Shown: positions 47,826 through 57,183, numbered from the stretch's first letter. The stretch is DNA of 64,000 nt from Paenibacillus barengoltzii NBRC 101215 (GCF_004000745.1 NZ_BILV01000010.1:61984-125983); one strand, 5' to 3'. The notes: a model not told the origin generated them from the sequence alone. Numbers and translations: made by a program.

Positions 47826-49421
47826 TTACTTAAATGAATATCCTGCGTATTTCTCCGCATTTTGAAGACTCGTCCAGATGTCCGGCGATTCACCGCCGAT
47901 GTGCCAGTAAGCATAACCGGCCACTCCGAACTTCATGCCTAACCTCAGCTTCTCCGAGAGGGAGCGGGCATCCTCCAGCCAAATTTTGTGGTGCGTCCCG
48001 TTCTTGCGATACTCCATGGTGTACTGCCCTAATGTGTCGTTCCATTTTGGCTTCAGGCCGTATTGGTTCATCCGGTTATTTTGAGCGGCGAGGGTGATGT
48101 CCTCGGAAGACAACGTAGCCCCGGTGCTGCTTAGGCTCCAATCCCGCGTATACAGCGGCATCCCCATAATGAGTTGGTTGGAAGGGACTTGGGTGAGCAG
48201 TTTTTGCAGGTGATTGTCCACCCAGCCAAGCGATGCGATGGAACCGGCAGCAGCCCCGCCCCAATGCTCGTCGTAGGTCATAATGACCAGGTAATCGGCG
48301 CTCTTCGCCAGTTCTGCGTAATTATAGGCGTCCGACCAGTCTGTGTCGAGGTCCGGCGGTAAATCCACAGACAAGACGGCAGAGACGGAATGAAGCTCCT
48401 GTGCCAGTTTGGCGATAAAGGCCGTATACAAGCTGCGATCGGAAGCTGCGACATTTTCAAAATCGACGTTGATGCCATGCAGCCCATATTTTTGAACGTA
48501 GGACTTCAAGGTTTGAATCGCTTCGGAAGAAAGCGAACTGGAAGCCAGAAGCTTGTGCGTCGTTTCCTGATCAAATCGGTTTCCGATCATGGCCCAAACT
48601 TGTTTGCCGTTATTTTTCGCCCAGGTTACGAGCGAGGGAACGCTGGAATCAGAAAATTTGCCATTACTTTCGAGAAAAAACCACCGAGGCACCAGCACGT
48701 TCACATTCGATTGCAACACGGCTTTCTTGTAGGCTTCGGTTGACAGGCCGTATTGCCATCCTAGCTTGATGGTCTGGTTCGTGCTGGCTGCGAGCGCATC
48801 GGTCCATCGGGTGTCCTGCAGCAGGCGATCCAGGATGACAGCGGTCTCCTGGCGGGTTATCGGCTGTGTTGGATGAAATAATCCGTCGCTTCCCTGCATC
48901 AACCCGAGCTCGGTAATGGAGCTGACCGAAGGCTTGGCCCATGCCGCGATCATCGCTGCATCCTGATAATTGGAAGACGAATTGCCGGCGGCGTTTTGTT
49001 TTAAAGCACGAACGATCCATGAAGCGGCCTCCTGCCGGGTTAACGGCTGGTTTGGCTTAAAGATCCCGTCTCCCAAGCCGTTGGTAAGCCCAAGTTCCGT
49101 GGCGGCTTGGATTGTGCCATAGTACCAGGCGGTTTTGGGGACATCGCGATAGGCGGGGATAGCGGATTTGGCCGGTTCCACCTTAAAGATGCGCGTCAAT
49201 GTAGTCATAAACTCGGCTCGGGTAATGGAGCGGGTTGGAGAAAATTCAGAACCTGAGGTTCCTTTCATTACATTGTTCGCATTTAAACGGAGGATGGCAT
49301 CTTTAGCATAGCTGTTTGAAATGTCGTTAAAAGGAAGATCGGCAGCGACCGGCTCTTGCCGAAGCACGACATTGGTGAATAAGAGCGTCGCCGTGAGCAG
49401 GATGGGGATCATTTTCTTCAT
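47826..49421 (-). CDS. SLH-domain GH18 glycoside hydrolase (YdhD/YaaH-like)
   Basis: Secreted, wall-attached protein. A signal peptide (MKKMIPILLTATLLFTNVVL) is followed by three SLH modules (about residues 30-205, each with an ITRAEF/LTRQEA/ITRQET-type motif) that bind secondary cell-wall polymer. The C-terminal half is a GH18 barrel; HGINVDFENV holds the catalytic Glu of the DxxDxE-type motif, and MTYDEHWGG and YAYWHIGGESP match peptidoglycan- or spore-lytic GH18 proteins. The substrate, chitin-like or peptidoglycan, is unproved. ATG 49421 behind AAGGAGAA. 531 aa. Opposite orientation to both neighbours. Confidence 0.87.
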   Translation of the reverse strand: MKKMIPILLTATLLFTNVVLRQEPVAADLPFNDISNSYAKDAILRLNANNVMKGTSGSEFSPTRSITRAEFMTTLTRIFKVEPAKSAIPAYRDVPKTAWYYGTIQAATELGLTNGLGDGIFKPNQPLTRQEAASWIVRALKQNAAGNSSSNYQDAAMIAAWAKPSVSSITELGLMQGSDGLFHPTQPITRQETAVILDRLLQDTRWTDALAASTNQTIKLGWQYGLSTEAYKKAVLQSNVNVLVPRWFFLESNGKFSDSSVPSLVTWAKNNGKQVWAMIGNRFDQETTHKLLASSSLSSEAIQTLKSYVQKYGLHGINVDFENVAASDRSLYTAFIAKLAQELHSVSAVLSVDLPPDLDTDWSDAYNYAELAKSADYLVIMTYDEHWGGAAAGSIASLGWVDNHLQKLLTQVPSNQLIMGMPLYTRDWSLSSTGATLSSEDITLAAQNNRMNQYGLKPKWNDTLGQYTMEYRKNGTHHKIWLEDARSLSEKLRLGMKFGVAGYAYWHIGGESPDIWTSLQNAEKYAGYSFK

Positions 49422-49514
49422 GAAATATTAGTTCTCCTTGCCGAAATTAGTAGAATCCTCCTTAATTCTAACAGAATTGTAACCATGCATCAGCGCGAAA
49501 AATCTGGTAAAAAA

Positions 49515-49530
49515 TTAACGATTTCGTTAA
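49515..49530. promoter_or_regulatory. Perfect 16-bp palindrome in the divergent GH18/ABC intergenic region
   Basis: TTAACGATTTCGTTAA reads the same on both strands apart from the central TT/AA step (arms TTAACGA and TCGTTAA). It lies between the divergent GH18 gene and the ABC operon, about 33 bp upstream of a TATAAT at 49562-49568. Likely a repressor or activator site; the binding protein is unknown. Confidence 0.45.
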
Positions 49531-49676
49531 TGAGCTTGTAACTTTTTGCCATCGTATTTCGTTTATAATGCAAGACGTGAATGTATTGCTAGACAAGGCC
49601 AATTAGACCAAGAAGTCCAAGAAGAGGAAGCAGAAGAGGAGAAGCACAATTTAGGGAAATGGGAGACCGATACACA

Positions 49677-50525
49677 ATGATGCGATGGCTTCGCAAGAAA
49701 GAAAAAGTCGAAGTTCAGCCCGGAGCTGATTCTCCGGTACCGGAAAGTGCGGAGGGGGAGACCGCCGCTGCCGCGGAGAAGACGGCATTAGCAGAAGCAG
49801 ATGCCGAGGTTATTGCAGCCCATGTTGTACAGAAGGAGGAAGAGAAGGAGACCGGACCTATTTTGTCGGTCAAAGACGTTCGCCGATCATTTCCGGTGGG
49901 CGGAGGAGAAATCCAGGTATTGAAGGGAATCAACATGGAAGTGCTCTCAGGCCAGCTGGTCATGCTTAAAGGCCGTTCTGGCTCGGGCAAAACGACATTG
50001 CTCAACATGCTTGGCGGATTGGATCAGCCGACTTCCGGTGAAATCTGGTTCCGCGGTCAGCCGCTTCATGAGCTGAACGACGATAAGCGTACCCTGCTGC
50101 GTCGGAATCAGATCGGCTTTATTTTCCAGGCCTACGCCTTGCTACCGTTGCTCTCCGCTTGGGAGAATGTCGAACTGTCGCTGCGTATGGCGGGAGTTCC
50201 CCCTCAGGAATGGAAGCCGCGCGTTAAGCATTGCCTGGAGCTTGTTGGACTCGGAAAACGGATGTTTCACCGCCCGTTCGAGTTGTCCGGGGGCGAACAG
50301 CAACGGGTGGCCATCGCCAAAGCGATTGCCCATCGCCCCAAGCTGTTGTTGGCGGATGAACCAACGGCCAACCTCGATTCGCAAATGGGAGCACAAGTCA
50401 TGGCAGTATTCAAGAACATCATACAGACCGAACGCGTGACGATCTGTATGACTACTCACGATCCTACAATCCTGGAGGTAGCGGACCATGTTTACGAAAT
50501 GGTGGATGGCAAATTTATCGAATAA
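49677..50525 (+). CDS. MacB/LolD-type ABC transporter ATP-binding protein with acidic N-terminal extension
   Basis: Nucleotide-binding subunit. Walker A GRSGSGKTTLLN, signature LSGGEQQRVAIAKA, Walker B LLLADEPTANLD and H-loop TTHDP are all present. Before the ABC domain is an unusual 55-residue Ala/Glu-rich segment, probably disordered. This family energises FtsX-like permeases. ATG 49677 is chosen; ATG 49659 is open in the same frame and neither has an ideal site. First gene of a five-gene operon with a second ATPase three genes later. Confidence 0.88.
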   Translation: MMRWLRKKEKVEVQPGADSPVPESAEGETAAAAEKTALAEADAEVIAAHVVQKEEEKETGPILSVKDVRRSFPVGGGEIQVLKGINMEVLSGQLVMLKGRSGSGKTTLLNMLGGLDQPTSGEIWFRGQPLHELNDDKRTLLRRNQIGFIFQAYALLPLLSAWENVELSLRMAGVPPQEWKPRVKHCLELVGLGKRMFHRPFELSGGEQQRVAIAKAIAHRPKLLLADEPTANLDSQMGAQVMAVFKNIIQTERVTICMTTHDPTILEVADHVYEMVDGKFIE

Positions 50526-51588
50526 AAAAGGGGGGATAAGGCTTGTTCGAACGCTGGGGGTATTCGCTCTGTCCCTGACGTTAATTGCGTCCACAGGCTG
50601 CGCCCTGCTGCCGGACGAAGAGGCGGAGGAGGACCTGCCGGTGATCACGCCGCCGACAATCTCGAAGAAGCCGGAGTATGAGGTGCGCACGGAGACGATC
50701 GAGCTTAGCGTCAGTGCGGTTGGGAAGATCATGAGCCAGCGCGAGGAGCCGTTATTTTTCACAGAGGATAATCTTCACGTGAAGGAAGTGCTCGTTAAGG
50801 CAGGCGACAAAGTCAAGCAAGGCGATGCTCTCATTCAATTGGATGTCGAAGATTTGCAGAAGGAATTACGGAAGAAGAAGCTGGAGTTCCGCAAGCAGGA
50901 AATCTCTATGAAGGAGCTGCTGCGTACGAAGGACGAGAAGGACCCGATCGAATTTGAGGAGGCCTCGATCGTCTTTGAGGAACAGCGTCAAGAGCTGGAG
51001 GATTTGGAGAAGACGATCGCTGACGGCACACTCCGTGCGCCGTTCTCCGGAACGATCATTTCCGTCTCCGTCCAGAAAGGAGCCGCGATCAAAGCATATG
51101 ATACGGTAGCCGTGTTGTCCGACACGTCTTCGTTGGTCGTGGCAGCTCAGTTTGCCAAGGAGGACTTAGAGAAGATTGCCGTTGGTATGAAAGCCAAGGT
51201 TGATATTAATGCGATGGGCGTATTCGACGGGAAGGTGAAGGTCATGCCAGTGGATTCCGGATCGTCCGACGACAATAACGGCGGCGGAGGCGGCAAACCT
51301 CCAGAGAAAGATACGATCGATAAGTACCTGATCGTGGAACTGGACAAATGGCCGGAGGGACTTGAACGTGGACGGCCGCTCAGCGTGTCCATTGTAACGG
51401 AACGCAAGGAGAACGCGGTGCTGATTCCGATTTCCGCCCTGCGGACGATTGGCTCGCGCACTTATGTTCAGGTGGTAGAGGAAGACGGTTCGAAACGTGA
51501 AGCCGATGTTGAGGTAGGTTTGCAGACCTCGACCGACGTGGAAATTGTTAAAGGACTCACGCCGGGGCAGAAAGTAGTGGGTCGTTAA
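50506..51588 (+). CDS. HlyD/MacA-type periplasmic-adaptor-like lipoprotein
   Basis: A lipoprotein signal (LGVFALSLTLIASTGC, lipobox STGC) anchors it outside the membrane. A lipoyl/barrel-sandwich domain (ADGTLRAPFSGTIISV, GDKVKQGDALIQLD) is split by a helical hairpin (about residues 110-165), then a beta-barrel and C-terminal membrane-proximal domain. A Gly-rich insert GGGGGK lies near residue 265. It should couple with the MacB-type permease next door. Start uncertain: ATG 50506 overlaps the upstream ATPase, while the best ribosome binding site (AAGGGGGG at 50528) has no standard start codon at the right distance in frame. Confidence 0.82.
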   Translation: MANLSNKKGGIRLVRTLGVFALSLTLIASTGCALLPDEEAEEDLPVITPPTISKKPEYEVRTETIELSVSAVGKIMSQREEPLFFTEDNLHVKEVLVKAGDKVKQGDALIQLDVEDLQKELRKKKLEFRKQEISMKELLRTKDEKDPIEFEEASIVFEEQRQELEDLEKTIADGTLRAPFSGTIISVSVQKGAAIKAYDTVAVLSDTSSLVVAAQFAKEDLEKIAVGMKAKVDINAMGVFDGKVKVMPVDSGSSDDNNGGGGGKPPEKDTIDKYLIVELDKWPEGLERGRPLSVSIVTERKENAVLIPISALRTIGSRTYVQVVEEDGSKREADVEVGLQTSTDVEIVKGLTPGQKVVGR

Positions 51589-54485
51589 TGGGACTTCCTT
51601 TATTACGTTTATTGTTCCGCAAAATGTGGAACACGAAATGGCTGACGTTAAGTACGCTATTGGGCCTCATTGTCGCGGTCTCGTTCACGGTCAGCATTCC
51701 GATGTATTCCGACGGTTCGCTGAAGCGGGTCGTTGCAACCACCCTGCAGGCGGAGAGCGAAGGGCTGCCCGCCGGTTCGTTGATCATGAGCTATCAGGCG
51801 CCGGGTGGTACCAAGACGGATTTGAATACACTATCCGCCGTCAATCAATACATTGTTGACGAGGTGCCGGGGCAAATTGGCTTCCCGTTTGACACCTACG
51901 TGAACATCAGATCCATCCGCAGTACGGAGGTATTTCCGGAGGACCCGACTAAGGTTGACGCGAGCCGAACGCGGACGATGTCCATCGTATCCATGAGCGG
52001 TTTACAGGACCATGTGGCAATTTCCGGCGGCCGGATGTATTCCGATCAAGGCGATGGCGATACGCTTGAGGCTTTGATGCTGGAAGAAGCGATGTACCGG
52101 CAGGATCTGCACGTCGGTGACGTGATGGAGTATCCGGTGTACAGCGGTGTGGACGTGACGCTTAAGGTGAAGATCGTGGGCACCTTCCAGCCGGAGAACG
52201 AGAATGACCCGTACTGGTATCAAGGCTTTGAAGGGATGATGAACACTTTCTACATCTCGGATCAAGCCTTTAATGAAGGCCTGTTGAATCGATTATCGAT
52301 TCCGCTGCATAGCTCCAGCTGGTATTACGCTTTTGATCTCGGTGAGATCAAGACGAGTCAGCTGTCACCGCTCTCAGATACACTGGAGCGGTTGAACGTA
52401 GAGTTATATCAGAAGCTGAAAGATACGAAGGTGGATGTCTCTTTTGGCAGTCTGCTCAGTGACTTCCGCAAGCAGAGCCTGCAGATGCAGACGCTGTTGT
52501 TTACCCTGGCGGCACCGATGATTGCCATGGTGTTCTATTTTATTGTGATGAACGCTCGCCAGGCGCTCGACAAGCAGCAAAGCGATATCGCGGTTTTGCG
52601 CAGCCGCGGAGCTTCTACGAAGCAGATTATTTTCATCTATTTATTTGAAAGCCTGATTCTTGGCGCGGTTGCACTCATCGCAGGTCCATTGCTCGGCTGG
52701 TTTATGTCGAAGAGCATCGGCTCGGCAGACGGCTTCCTGACGTTTGTGAACCGTAAGTCCATTCCGGTAGGCTTTAATGCCGATGCCTTGGTATTGGGAG
52801 CGGTAGCGGTTGTGATCGCGATCTTATCGACGCTGTTGCCGGCAATTTCCTTCGCCCGCTCCTCGATCGTCAAGGCCAAGCAGAAGCAAGCGCGCTCCGA
52901 TCGTGCGCCATTTTGGCAACGTTGGTTTATCGATATCGTCTTGATGGCGATTTCGGGTTATGGGTATTACCTGTTTAATGAACGGCAGATGCTGACGTTC
53001 CAGACAGGGATGACGACGGATGAGCTGCAGGTTCAACCGTTCCTGTTCTTCGTACCCGCGCTTGCCATTTTCTCCATCGGACTGTTTTTCCTGCGGGTGT
53101 TCCCGTGGTTGCTTAAGCTGATCGGCTGGATCGGCAAAAAGTGGCTGCCGGTTCCTTACTATCTAAGTTTGACGCAACTGTCCAGGTCGTCTTCTTCGTA
53201 TTATCCGTTGATGATCCTGCTCGTTCTGACGCTGGGTCTTGGGGTATATAACGCTTCAGCCGCACGGACAATCGACCTGAATTCGACGGAGCGGACGCTC
53301 TATAAATATGGAGCAGATGTGATCATGCGAACGGTATGGGAAGGCACGCCGGAAATCACTCGTCCTTCTCAAGGAGGCTCCGGCCAAGGTCAAGGCGGCG
53401 GTCCGGGAGCTCCAGGCGGCGGGAACCCAGGTGGAGCACCTGGCGGCGGCCCAGGAGGCGGAGGGCAAAATCCTACCCCGTCTAAACTGATCTATTCCGA
53501 GCCCCCGTTCGAAATCTTCCGGAGGTTGGACGGCGTCGAGCATGCGGCACGTGTACTTCAAACGAAGGGGAACATCATTATCTCCGGTCGTTCGGCAGGC
53601 CAAGGGAATGTGATGGGGATCGACAATGTCGATTTTGCCAAAGTGGCCTGGTTCCGGAACGATCTGTTCCCAACGCATCCCTACCATTATTTAAATTTTC
53701 TCGGGATGAACGAAAGTGCAGCTTTAGTCCCGTCGAACTTGGCGGAGAAGTATAAGCTGAAGCCGGGCGACGTGTTTACGGTTGCCTTGGGTGAGCAAGC
53801 GGTGGAATTTGCCGTATACGGGATTATCCCGTATTGGCCAAGTCAATATCCAGATCAAACACCGTTTATTATTGCGAATTTGGATTATATTTACGATCAA
53901 GTTCCGCTTATTCCTTATGAGGTCTGGCTTAAGATGAAGCCGGGGGCTAAAGTCGCCCCGCTGATTCCGAAGCTGGCGGATCAAGGAATTGAGCTTTATT
54001 CGGTTGATGATGTTCGCAGTGAATTGGCGGCGCAAAGCAAGCATCCGACCCGGGGAGGCGTATTTGGGATCCTAAGTCTCGGTTTCCTCGTCTCGGTCAT
54101 CGTGTCGTTGATCGGGTATGTGTTGTACTGGTTTTTCAACTTATCGGGCCGGGTCGTCCAGTTCGGGATCCTGCGGGCGATGGGCTTATCCCGGAAGCAG
54201 CTGACGTTCATGCTGCTGGCTGAACAGATCTTAACTGCCGGCTTATCCATCGTGCTCGGGATCGTCATCGGGAAGATTGCCGGCAAGCTGTACTTGCCGT
54301 TCCTGCAAACGGCGGATAATGTTACAACGCAGGTTCCGCCTTTCCGCATCGTATTTGATAACCAGGATACGCTTCAGCTTTATGTTGTTGTGTTCGTGAT
54401 GCTCCTGATGGGAGCCGGCCTGCTGTTCTGGCAAATCCGGCGACTGCGTGTGCATCAGGCGGTAAAAATGGGAGAGGAGCGCTAA
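51588..54485 (+). CDS. Large FtsX/MacB-like ABC permease with Gly/Pro-rich extracellular loop
   Basis: 965 aa permease. N-terminal helix (TLLGLIVAVSFTVSIPMYS) precedes a long extracellular domain. Core FtsX helices follow (about residues 300-430 and 830-960), separated by a second pair near 450-540. Around residues 585-625 is a low-complexity tract of Gly, Pro and Gln (e.g. GGGPGAPGGGNPGG), unusual for this family and probably an external linker. Start ATG overlaps the adaptor stop by one base. The C-terminal FtsX domain contains the conserved VVQFGILRAMGLSRKQL. Likely moves or senses a cell-wall-active compound; substrate unknown. Confidence 0.82.
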   Translation: MGLPLLRLLFRKMWNTKWLTLSTLLGLIVAVSFTVSIPMYSDGSLKRVVATTLQAESEGLPAGSLIMSYQAPGGTKTDLNTLSAVNQYIVDEVPGQIGFPFDTYVNIRSIRSTEVFPEDPTKVDASRTRTMSIVSMSGLQDHVAISGGRMYSDQGDGDTLEALMLEEAMYRQDLHVGDVMEYPVYSGVDVTLKVKIVGTFQPENENDPYWYQGFEGMMNTFYISDQAFNEGLLNRLSIPLHSSSWYYAFDLGEIKTSQLSPLSDTLERLNVELYQKLKDTKVDVSFGSLLSDFRKQSLQMQTLLFTLAAPMIAMVFYFIVMNARQALDKQQSDIAVLRSRGASTKQIIFIYLFESLILGAVALIAGPLLGWFMSKSIGSADGFLTFVNRKSIPVGFNADALVLGAVAVVIAILSTLLPAISFARSSIVKAKQKQARSDRAPFWQRWFIDIVLMAISGYGYYLFNERQMLTFQTGMTTDELQVQPFLFFVPALAIFSIGLFFLRVFPWLLKLIGWIGKKWLPVPYYLSLTQLSRSSSSYYPLMILLVLTLGLGVYNASAARTIDLNSTERTLYKYGADVIMRTVWEGTPEITRPSQGGSGQGQGGGPGAPGGGNPGGAPGGGPGGGGQNPTPSKLIYSEPPFEIFRRLDGVEHAARVLQTKGNIIISGRSAGQGNVMGIDNVDFAKVAWFRNDLFPTHPYHYLNFLGMNESAALVPSNLAEKYKLKPGDVFTVALGEQAVEFAVYGIIPYWPSQYPDQTPFIIANLDYIYDQVPLIPYEVWLKMKPGAKVAPLIPKLADQGIELYSVDDVRSELAAQSKHPTRGGVFGILSLGFLVSVIVSLIGYVLYWFFNLSGRVVQFGILRAMGLSRKQLTFMLLAEQILTAGLSIVLGIVIGKIAGKLYLPFLQTADNVTTQVPPFRIVFDNQDTLQLYVVVFVMLLMGAGLLFWQIRRLRVHQAVKMGEER

Positions 54486-54488
54486 GAG

Positions 54489-55373
54489 ATGATTCATTGC
54501 GAAGGACTCGTCAAGATTTTCAAATCCGAAGATATCGAAGTTGTGGCGCTCCAAGGCCTGAACTTAACCGTGGAACAAGGCGAAATGATGGCGATCATCG
54601 GCAACAGCGGCAGCGGCAAATCCACCTTGCTGAATATTCTCGGCGGGCTGGATCGCCCGTCCGCCGGCCAAGTTAACGTCGGGGGTTGGGATCTGCTGAA
54701 AATCCGCGATGACCAGCTGGTGGAATATAAGCGTAACACGGTTGGTTTCGTCTGGCAGAATAATGCCCGCAACTTACTTCCTTATTTGACAGCATTGGAA
54801 AATGTAGAAATGCCGATGCTGCTCACCGGGAAGCTGGACAGAGCCTATGCGAAAGAGCTGCTGGAGCGGGTTGGCTTAAAGGATCGAATGCACAACAAGC
54901 TGCATCAGCTCTCCGGCGGGGAGCAGCAACGGGTTGCGATTGCGATCTCGCTGTCGAATCGACCGAAGCTTCTGCTCGCCGACGAACCCACGGGTTCGGT
55001 CGACACGGCCACTTCCGATCAGATCATGCAAATCTTCCGGCAAGTGAACCGGGAGCTGGGTATCACGGTTGTGATCGTCACGCACGATTTGAACCTGGCT
55101 GGGAAGGTAGACCGCGTGGTCGCCATCCGTGACGGCTTAACGAGCACCGAGTTCCTGAAGCGTAACCCGAATCTGGATTTGGCGGCAGCCGAGCTAGGCG
55201 GAGGATTGCAGGAGGTTCACGAAGCCTTTGTTGTGGTTGACCGTGTCGGACGTTTACAGGTTCCGAAGGAATATCTGGAATCCGTCGGAATCAATGGGCG
55301 GGCGAGCATGGAGTTTGACGGAGAGAAAATCATTATTACAGCACCTAAATCGTTGGAGGGGGATCCATCATGA
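54489..55373 (+). CDS. Second ABC transporter ATP-binding protein of the operon
   Basis: A second LolD/MacB-type ATPase: Walker A GNSGSGKSTLLN, signature LSGGEQQRVAIAIS, Walker B LLLADEPTGSVD, H-loop THDL. A C-terminal extension of about 65 residues (DRVGRLQVPKEYLESVGI) follows the ABC domain. ATG 54489 has GGAGAGGAGCG just upstream. Two different ATPases with one permease suggest either a heterodimeric pump or regulated alternatives. The stop overlaps the next start (ATGA). Confidence 0.9.
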   Translation: MIHCEGLVKIFKSEDIEVVALQGLNLTVEQGEMMAIIGNSGSGKSTLLNILGGLDRPSAGQVNVGGWDLLKIRDDQLVEYKRNTVGFVWQNNARNLLPYLTALENVEMPMLLTGKLDRAYAKELLERVGLKDRMHNKLHQLSGGEQQRVAIAISLSNRPKLLLADEPTGSVDTATSDQIMQIFRQVNRELGITVVIVTHDLNLAGKVDRVVAIRDGLTSTEFLKRNPNLDLAAAELGGGLQEVHEAFVVVDRVGRLQVPKEYLESVGINGRASMEFDGEKIIITAPKSLEGDPS

Positions 55374-56866
55374 GGTTCAAGAAATTACTGTCTGTATCGC
55401 TGGCTGCAACGCTGGCGTTGGGCCTGCTCGCCGGCTGTAACGGCAGCAAAGCGGCAGATCCTGAGCAGGAGAAAGTGCTCCGCATCGGCGTGCTTTACGG
55501 GGGATATGATGATTCTTATTTCCGTCAGCAGTATACCGATGTATATGAGTTTACGCACAATGTTCGTATCGAGGTTGTACCGGCCATCGACCAAAGCCAA
55601 TATCGTTATCAGGATTACTCGCAGCCATACGTTCAGCCGGACTACCTGGATAGCATGAAGAAAATTATGACCGGCAGCAATCCGGTGGATGTCGTGGTCA
55701 CCGATACTTCTGTATTAAATCAGCTGATCAAGGAAAATATGGTCAAACAACTTGATCCAATGATCCAGGAAGATAAATTTGACACGTCGGACTTCGTCCC
55801 AGCAGTTATTGACGGAATCAAGGATCTTGGGGAAGGCAGTCTGTATGCGTTAACGCCTTCGTTCTCCTCCTCCGCCTTGTTCTATAACAAGAAGCTCTTT
55901 ACGGACGCTGGGGTAGAACCGCCTACCGATAATATGACTTGGGACGATATCTTCAATTTGGCTCGCCGTTTGGCGAAAGGGGAAGGGAAGGACCGGGTTT
56001 ACGGTTTCGCGTTTAGCCGGTACCTCGGAAGCGACCCGTTCTGGGATATGCAGAGCAACTATGTCAATTCGCTGCAGCTCAAGACCTTTGATGATAAAGC
56101 GGAAACGATGACGGTTAATACCCCGCAATGGACGAAGGTCTGGGAAACCATCAGCAAGCTGGCGAAGGATAAAATCATTCCGGACAGTAACAGCGGGATG
56201 ATGGACGGCGAGTGGAACCCAGTTACAAGCGACCTGTTCCTCTCCGGTAAAGTTGCAATGACGATTGGTGAGAACTATTACGTCAATGAAATTACGGATG
56301 CCAACAACAACGCTTCGAAAATTAAGAACTTTACTCCTGTGGATTGGGATGTCGTCACGGTTCCGGTCCATCCTGAAAAACCGGGGATCGGGGGAAGTAT
56401 TTGGCTGAGCAATACGTTTGCCATTAACAGTGCTGCTCCAAACGCCGAGACCGCTTGGGACTTCATTAAATTCATTAATGGCGAGGATTGGGCGAAGCTG
56501 AAGTCTCGCAGTAACTCCTATGAAATGCTGGCTCGCAAATCGTACATCCAACCGAAAATGGGCTTGGATTACAATATTCAAGCATTCTATTTACTGAAGC
56601 CGACGCCGCCAACGGATCCGAAGCAAGAAAAACTGATGAGCGAAAAACCAGGACTATACAGCGTAACCGACAGCGGACGCAGGTTCTTCCAAGAGGTGTT
56701 GGAGAATAAGAAAACACCGGCGGAAGCGCTCAAAGAATGGGAAGAGAAGGGCAACAAGATGCTGCAAGAAATTAAAAACAATCCAAAAACCCAATTCCAG
56801 GAGGATGGTACGCCATTTGTTCCTGAGGAAGGGGCGGCAGCAGGCGGAGCCATATTTAAGGGGTAA
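55370..56866 (+). CDS. Family 1-type extracellular solute-binding lipoprotein
   Basis: 498-aa lipoprotein: signal MRFKKLLSVSLAATLALGLL ends at lipobox LLAGC. The mature protein has the bilobed SBP pattern with KVLRIGVLYGGYDDSYFRQQ, YALTPSFSSSALFYNKKLF, FSRYLGSDPFWDMQ and SDLFLSGKVAMTIGEN. Such proteins usually feed MalFGK-type importers, which are absent here; instead it is translationally coupled (ATGA) to a MacB-type exporter. It may act as a sensor or as a ligand-binding accessory of the export system. Confidence 0.84.
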   Translation: MRFKKLLSVSLAATLALGLLAGCNGSKAADPEQEKVLRIGVLYGGYDDSYFRQQYTDVYEFTHNVRIEVVPAIDQSQYRYQDYSQPYVQPDYLDSMKKIMTGSNPVDVVVTDTSVLNQLIKENMVKQLDPMIQEDKFDTSDFVPAVIDGIKDLGEGSLYALTPSFSSSALFYNKKLFTDAGVEPPTDNMTWDDIFNLARRLAKGEGKDRVYGFAFSRYLGSDPFWDMQSNYVNSLQLKTFDDKAETMTVNTPQWTKVWETISKLAKDKIIPDSNSGMMDGEWNPVTSDLFLSGKVAMTIGENYYVNEITDANNNASKIKNFTPVDWDVVTVPVHPEKPGIGGSIWLSNTFAINSAAPNAETAWDFIKFINGEDWAKLKSRSNSYEMLARKSYIQPKMGLDYNIQAFYLLKPTPPTDPKQEKLMSEKPGLYSVTDSGRRFFQEVLENKKTPAEALKEWEEKGNKMLQEIKNNPKTQFQEDGTPFVPEEGAAAGGAIFKG

Positions 56867-56912
56867 GCCGAGGTTTGCATTGAACACCAAAAAATTACCA
56901 TATAGATTTAGG

Positions 56913-56942
56913 GCCGCTGGATGAAATCCGGCGGCTTTTTTT
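56913..56942 (+). terminator. Terminator of the ABC operon
   Basis: GCCGCTGGAT (56913-56922) pairs with ATCCGGCGGC (56926-56935) over a GAA loop, then seven T. Confidence 0.93.
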
Positions 56943-57010
56943 GTTAAGGTTGGGCATTCTATAGACATGAACAATTTGCTCTAATTCACGAAAGGATGGA
57001 CGAAACAGTC

Positions 57011-57175
57011 ATGCGTTGGGTATACTTCAATAAACTGTATCGAACGAAATTCCAAGCGGGATGTCTCGCCCGGCGGTTGGAGCAAGACGGTTGGATCTAT
57101 GGTTTTGATGATATGCGGCAAATCGAAATTTTCCGATCGCGCAAGGGCAAATACGGCGTGCGATTTATTCCATAA
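57011..57175 (+). CDS. Small basic hypothetical protein (54 aa)
   Basis: Reads MRWVYFNKLYRTKFQAGC and continues with LARRLEQDGWIYGFDDMR to FRSRKGKYGVRFIP. Rich in aromatic and basic residues, no membrane segment. A weak AAAGGATGG site lies 12 bp before the ATG. Coding is supported by clean codon usage and by its isolated position between a terminator and a tRNA pair. I do not recognise a family; a beta-rich nucleic-acid-binding protein is a guess only. Confidence 0.6.
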   Translation: MRWVYFNKLYRTKFQAGCLARRLEQDGWIYGFDDMRQIEIFRSRKGKYGVRFIP

Positions 57176-57183
57176 TCTTAGAC

